Part shown: piece by piece, positions 16,773-24,699 of the stretch
Position numbering within the stretch: the stretch's first letter is position 1
Layout of the letters: each line of letters begins with the position of its first letter
Assembly (NCBI RefSeq): GCF_025463825.1
Contig: NZ_JAODBG010000042.1
Coordinates: forward strand, 1-38,404
Reading direction: 5' to 3'
Length of the DNA stretch: 38,404 bases
Source: Cryobacterium sp.
GTDB taxonomy: Bacteria > Actinomycetota > Actinomycetes > Actinomycetales > Microbacteriaceae
The notes under the pieces: generated by a model
What the model was told of the DNA's origin: nothing
Databases searched by the model: none
The model's input: the letters and a program-made list of their open reading frames with translations, nothing else
Position numbers and translations under genes: made by a program

Positions 16773-16865
16773 CTTGTCAGAGCGCAGAATTCCCGACAAG
16801 AGGTGCCCTGACAGTACGTGGCTGATGGCCCCGGGAACCCCGGCGGAAATGCTTGGATTGTCAGA
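16773..16865. promoter_or_regulatory. Cluster of TTGTCAG-type sites in the rbsD/dehydrogenase divergent promoter region
   Basis: TTGTCAGA occurs twice as a direct repeat (16774-16781 and 16858-16865), CTGACAG once inverted (16808-16814), and CTTGTC/GACAAG forms an inverted pair (16773-16778, 16795-16800). All four lie in the 130-bp gap between two divergent genes. Repeated half sites in such a gap are typical of a regulator that controls both directions; the neighbouring SorC-type protein is the obvious candidate. No footprint or comparison supports this yet. Confidence 0.4.
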
Positions 16866-16893
16866 TTCCGTTTCTGCTACCCCAGGGAGAACC

Positions 16894-17937
16894 ATGCTCA
16901 CCGTCAACGCCTTCGCGGCTCCCTCCGCCACCGCGCCGCTCGTCAAGACCACCATCGAGCGACGGGACCTCGGCCCGAACGATGTGCTGATCGCCATCGC
17001 CTACTCCGGCATCTGCCACTCCGACATCCACACCGTGCGTGGCGAATGGGGCCCGGTGCAGTACCCCCTGGTCGTCGGCCACGAGATCGTGGGGACCGTT
17101 GCCGAGGTCGGCTCGGCCGTGAGCCTGCACCAGGTGGGCGACCGGGTCGGTGTGGGCTGCATGGTCAACTCCTGCCGCGAGTGCGAGAACTGCCTCGCCG
17201 GCGAGGAGCAGTACTGCCTCAAGGGCAACACCGGCACCTACGCCGCGGTCGACCTGGACGGCACCATCACGCAGGGCGGCTATTCGACTCACGTCGTGGT
17301 CGTCGAAGACTTCGTGCTGAAGGTTCCGGAGAGCATCCCGTTCGAGGCCGCAGCTCCCCTGCTCTGCGCCGGCATCACCACCTACTCGCCGCTGGCGCAC
17401 TGGAACGCCGGCCCGGGCAAGAAGGTGGCCGTCGTCGGTATGGGCGGCCTCGGCCACATGGCCGTGAAGATCGCCCACGCCATGGGTGCTGAGGTGACCG
17501 TCCTCTCGCAGAGCCTGAGCAAGCAGGAAGACGGCCTGCGCCTGGGCGCCGACTCCTACTACGCCACGAGCGACCCGGCCACCTTCGACAAGCTGGCCAA
17601 CACGTTCGATCTCATCATCAACTCGGTCAGCGCCCTGATCGACATCAACGCCTATCTGGGGCTACTGCGCCTGGACGGCACCCTCGTGAGCGTCGGCGCC
17701 CCCGCCGAGCCGCTCCCGGTGCAAGTGTTCAGCCTGTTCGGCAACCGCCGCTCATTCGCCGGTTCCGGCATCGGCAGCATCCGCGAGACCCAGGAGATGC
17801 TGGACTTCTGCGCCGAGCACGGCATCGCCCCCGAGACCGAGCTGGTCGCGGCCGACTACATCAACGAAGCCTACGAGCGGGTGCTGGCGTCGGATGTGCG
17901 CTACCGCTTCGTGATCGATGTGGCCACCCTGGCCTGA
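16894..17937 (+). CDS. Zinc-dependent alcohol/aldehyde dehydrogenase (CAD/YahK-type)
   Basis: The 347-residue medium-chain dehydrogenase has [15 protein letters not shown] (catalytic Cys), [14 protein letters not shown] (second zinc ligand region), and the structural-zinc Cys cluster in [17 protein letters not shown]. The Rossmann motif [20 protein letters not shown] is followed by Ser-Gln-Ser, suggesting NADP(H) preference as in CAD/YahK enzymes. AGGGAG is well placed before the ATG. It diverges from the mutarotase and closes the sugar region before a strong terminator. It may reduce or oxidise an aldose or aldehyde related to the operon's substrate, or be a general aldehyde reductase. Confidence 0.88.
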   Translation: MLTVNAFAAPSATAPLVKTTIERRDLGPNDVLIAIAYSGICHSDIHTVRGEWGPVQYPLVVGHEIVGTVAEVGSAVSLHQVGDRVGVGCMVNSCRECENCLAGEEQYCLKGNTGTYAAVDLDGTITQGGYSTHVVVVEDFVLKVPESIPFEAAAPLLCAGITTYSPLAHWNAGPGKKVAVVGMGGLGHMAVKIAHAMGAEVTVLSQSLSKQEDGLRLGADSYYATSDPATFDKLANTFDLIINSVSALIDINAYLGLLRLDGTLVSVGAPAEPLPVQVFSLFGNRRSFAGSGIGSIRETQEMLDFCAEHGIAPETELVAADYINEAYERVLASDVRYRFVIDVATLA

Positions 17938-17949
17938 GGGTAGAGACCA

Positions 17950-17982
17950 GGCGACCGCGCGGGGTGTCCCCGCGCGGTCGCC
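17950..17982 (+). terminator. Strong hairpin terminator after the dehydrogenase
   Basis: A perfect 15-bp stem (left arm GGCGACCGCGCGGGG) with a 3-base loop TGT lies 12 bp after the stop. The trailing sequence CGTTGTGTT is only partly T-rich, as is common in high-GC actinobacteria. It ends the sugar catabolic region. Confidence 0.75.
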
Positions 17983-17987
17983 CGTTG

Positions 17988-18201
17988 TGTTAGTGTTGCA
18001 CGTTGCGCGTCGATCTTTACCACGATACGACCACTCCGCTGCCCCAATCCACGGCCGGAGTCGCACACCGCTCGATCGGGTCCTACCCGGCCGGACAACA
18101 CTCGACCGGGACTTTCGGTCGATCATTCACGCTGCGAAAAATCCCGGCGCCCGCACAGCTGCGCGCCGCCTTCACACGTCACAACGAAAAGTTCGATTTC
18201 C
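17988..18201 (+). promoter_or_regulatory. Structured leader of the sigma-like gene with extended -10 promoter
   Basis: TGTTAGTGT at 17988-17996 fits an extended -10 element (TGnTAnnnT) and directly abuts the preceding terminator, leaving no room for a good -35. If used, it gives a leader of about 200 nt with no recognised gene. The leader holds two hairpins, CGGGT-CCT-ACCCG (18077-18089) and TCGACCG-N7-CGGTCGA (18102-18122). No clear Shine-Dalgarno precedes the ATG at 18202. Post-transcriptional control is possible. Confidence 0.35.
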
Positions 18202-18411
18202 ATGTTCACTGCCACCCATACCCTCGACCACGCCACGGAAGCCATCGACACCCTGTCGCCTGAGCACCGTCAGGCGATCCACCTCGCGTACTACGCGGGA
18301 TTCAGCAACGCCCAGGTCGCCGACCTGCTCGGCGTGACCCCCGCGGTCGCCGACTCCCGCCTCACCGAGGGGCTCACGCACCTCCGCGAAGCCCTGCGCG
18401 TCGCCGCCTGA
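18202..18411 (+). CDS. Stand-alone sigma-70 region 4-like small protein
   Basis: The 69-residue protein consists of a short N-terminal stretch and one sigma region-4-type helix-turn-helix. The helix-turn-helix runs through LSPEHRQAIHLAYYAGFSNA, then QVADLLGVTPAVADSRLTEG, and LTHLREALRVA. The spacing matches the -35-recognition domain at the end of ECF sigma factors (about residues 120-170 in those). There is no region 2, so it cannot act alone as a normal sigma factor. It could bind DNA, modulate a sigma factor or anti-sigma factor, or be a degenerate ECF tail. It is isolated between a terminator and a convergent hydrolase gene. Confidence 0.7.
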   Translation: MFTATHTLDHATEAIDTLSPEHRQAIHLAYYAGFSNAQVADLLGVTPAVADSRLTEGLTHLREALRVAA

Positions 18412-18433
18412 GCGCTCCAGGCCGCGCGCCCGG

Positions 18434-19345
18434 TCACCACACTGCCCGCACGGCCGTGGCGTAGGCCCGGTAGCCGGCCGCGGTCGGGTGGAACGCTTCG
18501 ATCCCGGTCGAATTGATCCAGGGGTCGGCGCTGCCGATGCCGTGTCCCGCGAACGCCGCGGTGACGTCGACGTAACGGATGTCGATGCCCGACTGGGCGA
18601 GCTGCACCGCCACACCCTCGATGGTGTCGTTCAGCGCGGCAATCGCAGCGTTGAGTTGCACGATGGTCGCGTAGTTCGGGTGCGTCTGCGGCGGAGTCTC
18701 GAACAGGAACGGATAGCCGGTCACCAGGATGGCGGCGCCGGGAATCGTGGAGGCAACGGCCGTGAGAGTGGTGGTCAGCCGCACGGCCAGTTCGCTGGGT
18801 AGCTCCGGCGCCGGCGGTGTCAGGAGGGCGTAGACGCCGGCCAGGCCCGCCTGGCATTCCGGCGACTCGAACGACACGGAGCAGGCCGCGGCGACGGCGG
18901 GACCGTTCAGGTCGTTGGCGCCGATGGTCCCCGTGACCACGTCGACCTTCCTGGTCTTCCTGATCGACGGAATCTGGACGCTCAGCACGTCGGCCGTTGT
19001 CGCCCCGCTGCAGCTGGGGTCGGCGACCAACCTGACGTGTTTCAGGTCGTCCAGAACCTCCGGATAGCTGGAGGCATTCTGCAGGCAGGCGTTCTCGTAC
19101 GGCAGGGCGCCCTGCCCGGCCGCGTACGAGTCGCCCAGGGCGACGTACGTGACGACACGGCTCCGGTTCTGGTCGGACTGGTCGTGGCCGGACTGCGCCT
19201 GACCGGCCTGCGCCTGACCAGACTGTGCAGCGACGCCGACTGGCGCTGCTTGGGCGCTTCCCGCGACGAGGACTCCGGAGAACAGGACGGACATTGCCAA
19301 GGCGATGGCCCCTCGCGCGGCGACGCGGCTGGGTAAGCGAATCAT
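18434..19345 (-). CDS. Secreted SGNH/GDSL-family hydrolase (esterase/lipase)
   Basis: The 303-residue protein has a Sec signal peptide (positively charged start, hydrophobic core, cleavage near AQA around residue 33). A Gln/Gly-rich linker with repeated GQAQ-type units follows. The SGNH blocks are in order: GDSYAAGQG (nucleophile Ser), GATTADVL, TGTIGANDL (block III Asn), and EAFHPTAAGYRAYA (catalytic Asp/His block; here Glu replaces the usual Asp two before the His, while an Asp precedes in VDVTAAF). Cysteines near residues 87 and 112 and two further on suggest disulfides, as in secreted Streptomyces-type lipases. The substrate is unknown. Confidence 0.85.
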   Translation of the reverse strand: MIRLPSRVAARGAIALAMSVLFSGVLVAGSAQAAPVGVAAQSGQAQAGQAQSGHDQSDQNRSRVVTYVALGDSYAAGQGALPYENACLQNASSYPEVLDDLKHVRLVADPSCSGATTADVLSVQIPSIRKTRKVDVVTGTIGANDLNGPAVAAACSVSFESPECQAGLAGVYALLTPPAPELPSELAVRLTTTLTAVASTIPGAAILVTGYPFLFETPPQTHPNYATIVQLNAAIAALNDTIEGVAVQLAQSGIDIRYVDVTAAFAGHGIGSADPWINSTGIEAFHPTAAGYRAYATAVRAVW

Positions 19346-19408
19346 TGCGCCAAAGCACTCCCGAAGGCGCCGGCCGGACAGGGCAGCCGCCTCCGGGCGT
19401 CGGTCAGG

Positions 19409-20083
19409 TCAGGAGCTCGTGGAGATGACCGCACTCATGGTGTGCGTCTCCGCCGGTGCCAGGACGATCGCGTCGCTGTGCACATTGGCGGTCTACACGC
19501 ACAGCATCCCGGTCCACTCCGCGTCACCGAAGTCGGGCATGGCCGCGGCTTTCTCGGTCCAGGGATTCCAGAGCACCCGCGGGACACTCAGGTAGGTGTG
19601 GAACCCCTCCGCGAAGCTCACCGGTCCGGCACCGACGTTCCGCACCCGCAGGGAGAGGCCCAGCCGGGCGCCGACCGTCACCGTGTAGTCGGCCTCGAAG
19701 CGGTGCGGCCAGGCGGAGGACCGGGTCTGTTCGGTGTCGGTGAGACGGAAGACCAGGACGATGTCGTCACCGCACTCGTGTGCCTCGGCCAGCTGCCAGT
19801 CGGCCAGCCGGGCGAAGCCGTGCGCGGGCAGAGTGGGATCCTCTGCGAGCGGCCCGAACCACGGGAAGCAGAGCGGCACCCCGCCGCGCAGGGGCCGGCC
19901 GGCAGCGTATTCGCTGAAGGCGCTCATCCACAACACCGGCGGCTGTCCCGCCGGTGCATAACCGGTGACGTGCGCGCCCTGCAGATAGACCTCGGCCGCG
20001 CCGGCCGCACCGTCGACCCGGACCACGGGCAGGCCGCCCCGCCGGTACCGATCGTGACAGATGCGGGCAGCGCCGGGGCGCAC
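19409..20083 (-). pseudogene. Broken D-hexose-6-phosphate mutarotase (aldose 1-epimerase family)
   Basis: The sequence follows a YeaD-type epimerase: GGLPVVRVDG, VYLQGAHVTGYAP, and RGGVPLCFPWFGPLAEDP with catalytic-side HGFARLADWQL. Three lesions are visible. Its start is fused to the end of the upstream gluconokinase and shifted by one base near 20040 (LPASVTIGTG is in the other frame). About 80 residues are missing between FHTYLSV and VLWNPWTEKAA. The conserved Glu codon after MLCV is TAG (19493-19495); the frame continues normally beyond it as TANVHSDAIVLAPAETHTM to a stop at 19409. It probably served sugar-phosphate use together with manD and gntK. Confidence 0.82.
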
Positions 20084-20573
20084 AGCCGGGCCACCGCTTC
20101 GGTGACGATGTCCAGCACGGGCTGGGCGATGTCGACCGCGAAGCCCGGCTCGTCGTCGTGCAGTTCTTCCAGGGTCGCCAACTGCGGCTGGAGCAGGGCC
20201 GGCGGCATGAAGTGTTCACTGCGACCCTCGAGCCGGTTCCCGAGCACCTTGAGCGAGCCGGAGAGGTGCACGAACTGCACGTTCGGCGGATCGCGTCACG
20301 ATAGACCCGCTTGAGCGCTGAGCAGGCGATGACCAGTCCGGTGCCGGCGGCTCCCGCCTCAGCGAGCGCCGCGCCCACCAGGGCGAGCCACGGCCATCTG
20401 TCGTCATCCGTCAGCGGCACTCCGCCGGCCATCTTGACGATGTTCGCCTGCGGGTGCAGCCCCTCGGCGTCGAGGAACGGGATCTCGAGGGAGGAGGCCA
20501 GGAGGGCGCCGATGGTGCTCTTGCCCGAGCCCGATACGCCCATGACCACGACCTGCGCGGCTGGTGTACTCAC
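20084..20573 (-). pseudogene. gntK: Frameshifted gluconokinase
   Basis: Gluconate kinase makes 6-phosphogluconate. The N-terminal half is intact: VVVMGVSGSGKST (P-loop), FLDAEGLHPQANIVKMAGG, PLTDDDRWPWL, and ACSALKRVYRDAIR. After this the frame shifts near 20284. The rest continues in another frame as VQFVHLSGSLKVLGNRLEGR, SEHFMPPALLQPQLATLEEL and PGFAVDIAQPV, and runs without its own stop into the mutarotase remnant. The GTG start overlaps the manD stop (GTGA), so it was the second gene of a manD operon. A single-base loss explains the break, but the fusion at the 3' end is a separate lesion. Confidence 0.85.
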
Positions 20574-21808
20574 CCGTCGTGCACCGTTCCATCGGCCAGC
20601 CGGTTGTAGGGCAGGTAGGCGGTGGCATACGGGTACTTGCCCGCTTCGTCCACGTTCAGCTCCACTCCGAGACCGGGCTTGTTGCCCGGGTGCAACATGC
20701 CGTTGTTCCAGCTGTAGGACTGCCCGAAGACGGCGTTGGTCTTGTCGCCGTGCTTCATGTACTCCTGGATACCGAAGTTGTGAATCGCCATGCCGAGGTG
20801 CATGGCGGCGGCCATGCCCACCGGGGAGATGTCGGTCGGCCCGTGCATGCCGGACTTGATCTGGTACTGGCCGGCGAACTCGAGGATCTTCTTGAGGTGG
20901 GTGATGCCACCGGTGTGGGTGACGGCGCTGCGGACGTAGTCGATGAGCTGCTCGCGGATGCTCTGCTGGTAGTCCCAGATGGAGTTGAAGATCTCACCGA
21001 TCGCCAGCGGCGTCGTGGTGTGCCGGCGCACCAGGCGCAGCGCCTCCTGGTTCTCGGCCGGTGTGCAGTCTTCGAGCCAGAACAGGTCGTAGGGCTCGAG
21101 CGACTTGCCGAGCGTGGCCGCCTGGATGGGCGTCATCCGGTGGTGGCCGTCGTGCAGCAGCGGCAGCTCGGGGCCGAACTCGTTGCGCACGGCCTCGAAG
21201 ACGGTGGGCACGTGGCGCAGGTAGGACCGGGTGTCCCAGTCTTCGTCGGCGGGCAGCGCGCCGCGCTGGGCGGGCTCGTGGTCGTAGCGCACGCCCTCGT
21301 TGCCGGGCAGGCCCTTGTTGGACGCGATGCCGTAGATGGACTTGAGGCCGGGAACGCCCGTCTGCACGCGGATGGCCTTGAAACCCTGCTCCAGGTGCGA
21401 GTTGACGCTGTCGAACACCTCGGTGAGGGACTTGCCGGATGCGTGGCCGTAGGCGAGCAGGCCGGTGCGCGATGCGCCGCCGAGCAACTGGTAGAGCGGC
21501 ATGCCGGCGGCCTTGGCCTTGATGTCCCAGAGGGCCACGTCCACAGCGGAGATCGCGGCCATGGTGACCGGGCCGCGGCGCCAATAGGCGCTGCGGTACA
21601 GGAACTGCCAGGTGTCCTCGATGTTGTGGGCGTCGCGGCCGAGCAGCAGCGGCACCACGTGCTCGGTGAGGTAGGCCACCACGGACAGCTCGCGGCCGTT
21701 CAGGGTGGCGTCGCCGAGGCCGGTGAGGCCGTCGTCGGTGGTGAGCTTGAGAGTGATGAAGTTGCGGTCGGGGCTGGTGACGATTACTTCAGCCTTGTCG
21801 ATCTTCAC
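20570..21808 (-). CDS. manD: D-mannonate dehydratase, enolase superfamily (ManD/RspA)
   Basis: The 412-residue enzyme is complete, of normal length for ManD, and dehydrates D-mannonate to 2-keto-3-deoxygluconate in hexuronate breakdown. Family motifs are [60 protein letters not shown], the metal/catalytic region [23 protein letters not shown], and AIGEIFNS. The GTG start has AGAAGGAAG upstream. Its operon is damaged on both sides: a symporter stump lies 51 bp upstream, and broken gntK and mutarotase lie downstream. The deletion upstream probably removed the operon promoter, so expression of this intact gene is doubtful. Some members of this family have very low activity. Confidence 0.92.
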   Translation of the reverse strand: MKIDKAEVIVTSPDRNFITLKLTTDDGLTGLGDATLNGRELSVVAYLTEHVVPLLLGRDAHNIEDTWQFLYRSAYWRRGPVTMAAISAVDVALWDIKAKAAGMPLYQLLGGASRTGLLAYGHASGKSLTEVFDSVNSHLEQGFKAIRVQTGVPGLKSIYGIASNKGLPGNEGVRYDHEPAQRGALPADEDWDTRSYLRHVPTVFEAVRNEFGPELPLLHDGHHRMTPIQAATLGKSLEPYDLFWLEDCTPAENQEALRLVRRHTTTPLAIGEIFNSIWDYQQSIREQLIDYVRSAVTHTGGITHLKKILEFAGQYQIKSGMHGPTDISPVGMAAAMHLGMAIHNFGIQEYMKHGDKTNAVFGQSYSWNNGMLHPGNKPGLGVELNVDEAGKYPYATAYLPYNRLADGTVHDG

Positions 21809-21859
21809 GAGTGCTTCCTTCTGTTGTAACTGCGGAGTAAGTGGTTGGTTGCGGGCGGG

Positions 21860-22063
21860 TCAGTCGACCGGCGGCGGGGTGTTGCCCGGCCGGTACGCCG
21901 GAAGGACGCTGTCGAGAGCGACGGGTCGATGGGCGGCAGGACGGTTTCGCTCCGGCGCGGCGCGCGGTGATCTCGGCGACGATGATGGCGTGACGCTTGT
22001 CGGTCAGCGGGTAGAAGATCATCACGGCGACCGCGAGCACTGAGGCCACGACCGGGATCAGAA
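21860..22063 (-). pseudogene. C-terminal stump of a GPH/MelB-type sugar:cation symporter
   Basis: Only the last helix and tail survive: IPVVASVLAVAVMIFYPLTD and KRHAIIVAEITARRA, the typical end of glycoside-pentoside-hexuronide symporters. After ARRA the frame shifts; a tail reading VALDSVLPAYRPGNTPPPVD then runs to a TGA at 21860. The N-terminal 11 or so helices are gone. At about 22060 the stump meets, head to head, the stump of a GH3 gene on the other strand. It was the first gene of the manD operon, so it would have carried hexuronate or a related sugar. Confidence 0.75.
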
Positions 22064-22622
22064 GGACACCCAGGGCAACCTGCCGCTCCGCCCGGAGACG
22101 CACCGGCGCATCCGCCTCGACGCAGTGTCGGGGGCGGCCGACTTCACCGGCACCGACCCGAACTCCTACCTGCAGATCGCGAAGGACGAGCTCGAGCAGG
22201 CCGGCTTCGAGGTGCACGTGTTCAAGGACGCTGCCCAACGGAAGGCAGAGGGTGAGGAGCACGTCTACTTCCACACCGTGATGTCGGAGGAGGCCAACGG
22301 CAGCTTCACCGACAAGTACGACGCGGCCATCATGTTCGCAAACGTGGCGGGCTTCGCCCAGGAGGCCAGCGTGCGCATCAAGTGGTCAACCCCGATGGCG
22401 GCGGAGATCCCCTGGTACGTCACGGAGGTTCCCACCGTGTACGTGTCGGTGAACCAGCCCACCCACCTCATCGACGTGCCCACGGTCAAGACCGTGGTTC
22501 ACGCGCACAACCCGAGCCGCGAGGCGATCCACGCCGCGGTGCAGAAGATCATCGGTGCCTCGGAGTTCCAGGGCACCTTCAACGACAATGTCTGGTGCGA
22601 CACCTGGGGCACCCGCCTCTAG
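22061..22622 (+). pseudogene. C-terminal stump of a glycoside hydrolase family 3 enzyme
   Basis: The open frame reads KDTQGNLPLRPETHRRIRLD, SGAADFTGTDPNSYLQIAKD, and later VPTVYVSVNQPTHLIDVPTV, ending FQGTFNDNVWCDTWGTRL. This is the C-terminal domain of NagZ-like/beta-hexosaminidase-type GH3 proteins; the N-terminal TIM barrel with the catalytic Asp is absent. The frame opens only at 22044, just after a TGA. The break coincides with the symporter stump on the opposite strand. A GTG at 22125 could still start a 165-residue non-catalytic peptide. Confidence 0.75.
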
Positions 22623-22672
22623 GCGCCTCTTTCCCACCCCCTCCGCTCCCCCGCACGTCACCATCCGCACGA

Positions 22673-22740
22673 CAACTGTTGCCCGTGCGGACAATTGCGC
22701 CCGGCACACCGGGACCAATTGTCCGCATGGGGACCAGTTG
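22673..22740. repeat. 68-bp nested palindromic repeat, copy A
   Basis: The element starts CAACTGTTGCCC and ends GGACCAGTTG, so its termini are inverted CAACTG/CAGTTG. Inside it GCGGACAATTG (22687-22697) and CAATTGTCCGC (22716-22726) form a perfect 11-bp inverted repeat around the core CCCGGCACACCGG. It lies in the gap between the GH3 stump and the TIM-barrel gene, 29 bp before the latter's start. Two further copies of the same length occur in the window. Confidence 0.85.
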
Positions 22741-22769
22741 CTCCGCACTACTGAAGGAGTACGACCCTC

Positions 22770-23629
22770 ATGGCCACAATCGGCGTTCAAGCAATGATGC
22801 TCAAGGACAACTTCGCCGCGGACGGGGCGTTTGAAACGCTCCGCGCGGTGAGTAAGATCGGCTACCACGCCGTCGAAATCTCGCAAATTCCGATGACCCC
22901 CGCCAACGTCGCGGAGCTGGGTCGGGCGCGCACCGAGCTGGGCATGGACATCGCCTCCCTGTCGGCCTCCCTGACGGTGACCCCGGGCATCCCAGGCGAA
23001 TCCCTCACCACCGACTTCGACAAGATCGTCAACGACGCCAAGCCCCTGGATGCCTCCATGGTGCGCATCGGCATGCTGCCGTTTTCCGCGATGGGCTCCC
23101 TGGATGCCGTGCTCGGATTCTGCGACGCCACCAACGAGATGGCCGCTCGCCTGCAGGGCGAGGGCATCGGGCTGTATTACCACAACCACCACATCGAGTT
23201 CGCGAAGTACGACGGGAAGCTGCTGCTCGACATCATCGCCGAGCGCGCCCGCTCATGGGCGTGGAGATCGACGTGCACTGGGTGCAGCGCGGCGGCCTGG
23301 ACCCCGTCACCACGCTGAAGAAGTACGGCGAGCGGGTGTCGATGGTGCACCTCAAGGACTACCGCATCGGGCAGATCCCGCCCGCCGCGTTCGAGGCGCT
23401 CAACGCCGGCGACCACGCCGGATTCATGACCGCGTTCACGGGCGTGGTGCAGTTCGCCGAGGTCGGCGAGGGCAACCTCGACTTCACGTCGATCATCGCG
23501 GCCAGCGAGGAGATCGGCGCGCGCTACCTGCTCGTCGAGCAGGACGAGCACTACGGCCGGACGCCGCTGGAGTGTCTGCAGACCTCCTACGACAACCTCG
23601 TCGCGCTCGGTTTCACGCACCTCTGTTAA
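22770..23629 (+). pseudogene. Frameshifted sugar phosphate isomerase/epimerase (TIM barrel)
   Basis: The reconstructed protein of about 286 residues is an AP-endonuclease-2-type TIM-barrel isomerase. The first part has IGVQAMMLKDNF, GYHAVEISQIPMTPANVAEL and IGLYYHNHHIEFAKYDGKLL. The second part continues in another frame with MGVEIDVHWVQRGGLDP (metal Asp/His), SMVHLKDYRIGQIPP, and ARYLLVEQDEHYGRTPLECL (metal Glu). The switch is at 23248-23250, a CCC run where one more C would restore ERAPLMGVEID. It could be a true frameshift or a sequencing error. AAGGAG precedes the ATG. The gene is bracketed by two direct copies of the 68-bp repeat, with only 29 and 4 bp of spacing. Confidence 0.82.
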
Positions 23630-23633
23630 CCGG

Positions 23634-23701
23634 CAACTGTTGCCGGTGCGGACAATTGCGCCCGGCACACCGGCAACAGTTGTCCGCTCGGGGAACAGTT
23701 G
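23634..23701. repeat. 68-bp nested palindromic repeat, copy B
   Basis: This is the same length and orientation as copy A, starting 4 bp after the TIM-barrel stop. The arms CAACTGTTGCCGGTG (23634-23648) and CACCGGCAACAGTTG are a perfect 15-bp inverted pair. A second overlapping pair is GCGGACAATTG with CAGTTGTCCGC (one mismatch). It therefore has alternative foldings. It could act as a bidirectional terminator, since the next gene converges on it. Confidence 0.85.
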
Positions 23702-23709
23702 TGGGCGGG

Positions 23710-24572
23710 TTACGGCTCGGGCGGAACCGGGAGGGGGCGCTTCTCGAACACCCACAGGCCGTTCGTGGCCGGGAACCACGGCGGGTCGTGGCTCGTGACG
23801 CTGAGGTGGGCGAGGGCGTCGACGCATCCCCGCTGGGTGACGGCCGCGCTGTGGAGGAGATCGAAGCCCAGCGTGCCGGCGTATTCGCTGTACCCAGCGA
23901 GAGTGAAGAGCTGATACCGCTCCAGGGCCTCCCGCGGGAACGTCTCGATACCCCAGGTGAGCGTGCACAGGAATTCGGCGACGGCGTGCCGGGTCCCGGT
24001 CAGGCTTCGCCCGCGCAGGTGCAGCGCCCGCAGCCGCGGGTGGGGGCTGCGCCGCAGGTAGTCGTGGAACGCCCCGACATCCCCGGTCGACAACCCGTCG
24101 ACCGCCGCCGACTCCAGGGGGCAGTCCGGCATGATGCCGTCGCGGATGATCAGCCGGCCCCGGTCGCACAGGCTCGCCCGGAACCGCGTCAGGGTGAGCG
24201 CCAGCGCGTCGTACCCGAGCAGCACCGGAACCGTCCCCGGGACGTTCCATAGGAGTACACCTCGTGCAGCAGCACGCTCACCACGATGCTGTCGAACGGC
24301 TCGGGGAACAGCTGCGGCACCTGTTCGGCGTAGCCCCGGCGCACCTCCCACAGCACGCCGAGCGCGGCCAGTCTGGTGATGGCGTCCGGCGCGGCGTCCA
24401 GGGCAGATGTGCGGAAACCGGCCGCCGCGATCGCGGCGGTGAGTTCGCCACCACCGGCTCCGACATCCAGCACGCGTGGTCCACGCAGGTGCGGCAGCAC
24501 CATCTGCGCCTTGTCGCCGAGCGCGGAGCCCATCCGTTCGAAATAGCGAGGCTCTCGGGCGATTGTCGGCAT
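23710..24572 (-). pseudogene. Frameshifted class I SAM-dependent methyltransferase
   Basis: The N-terminal part is a Rossmann methyltransferase: PHLRGPRVLDVGAGGGELTA (SAM motif I), SALDAAPDAITRLAALG, and FDSIVVSVLLHEVYSYG. At about 24247 the frame changes. The chain continues VPGTVPVLLGYDALALTLTR, RGRLIIRDGIMPDCPLE and on to ATNGLWVFEKRPLPVPPEP. One extra base at the junction (GGAAC to GGCAAC or similar) would restore SYGNVPG. The reconstructed length is about 288 residues. The substrate is unknown. Apart from this one-base loss the gene looks healthy, so a sequencing error is possible. Confidence 0.75.
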
Positions 24573-24699
24573 GGGTGAGCGTGCTCCTCGCGGGCGGGGA
24601 TGGGGAAGGGCTCCAGATTACCGAGCGAACACTTCCCACTCGGTCACGCCCCGCCCGCAAGGGGTGGCAGGCAGCCGCGGCACCGTCTATGGTCGGCCT

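Noticed and set aside
20564-21829. Plus-strand open frame of 421 codons opposite manD
   Set aside because: It mirrors the manD gene codon for codon and has no recognisable domain; manD on the minus strand is unambiguous.
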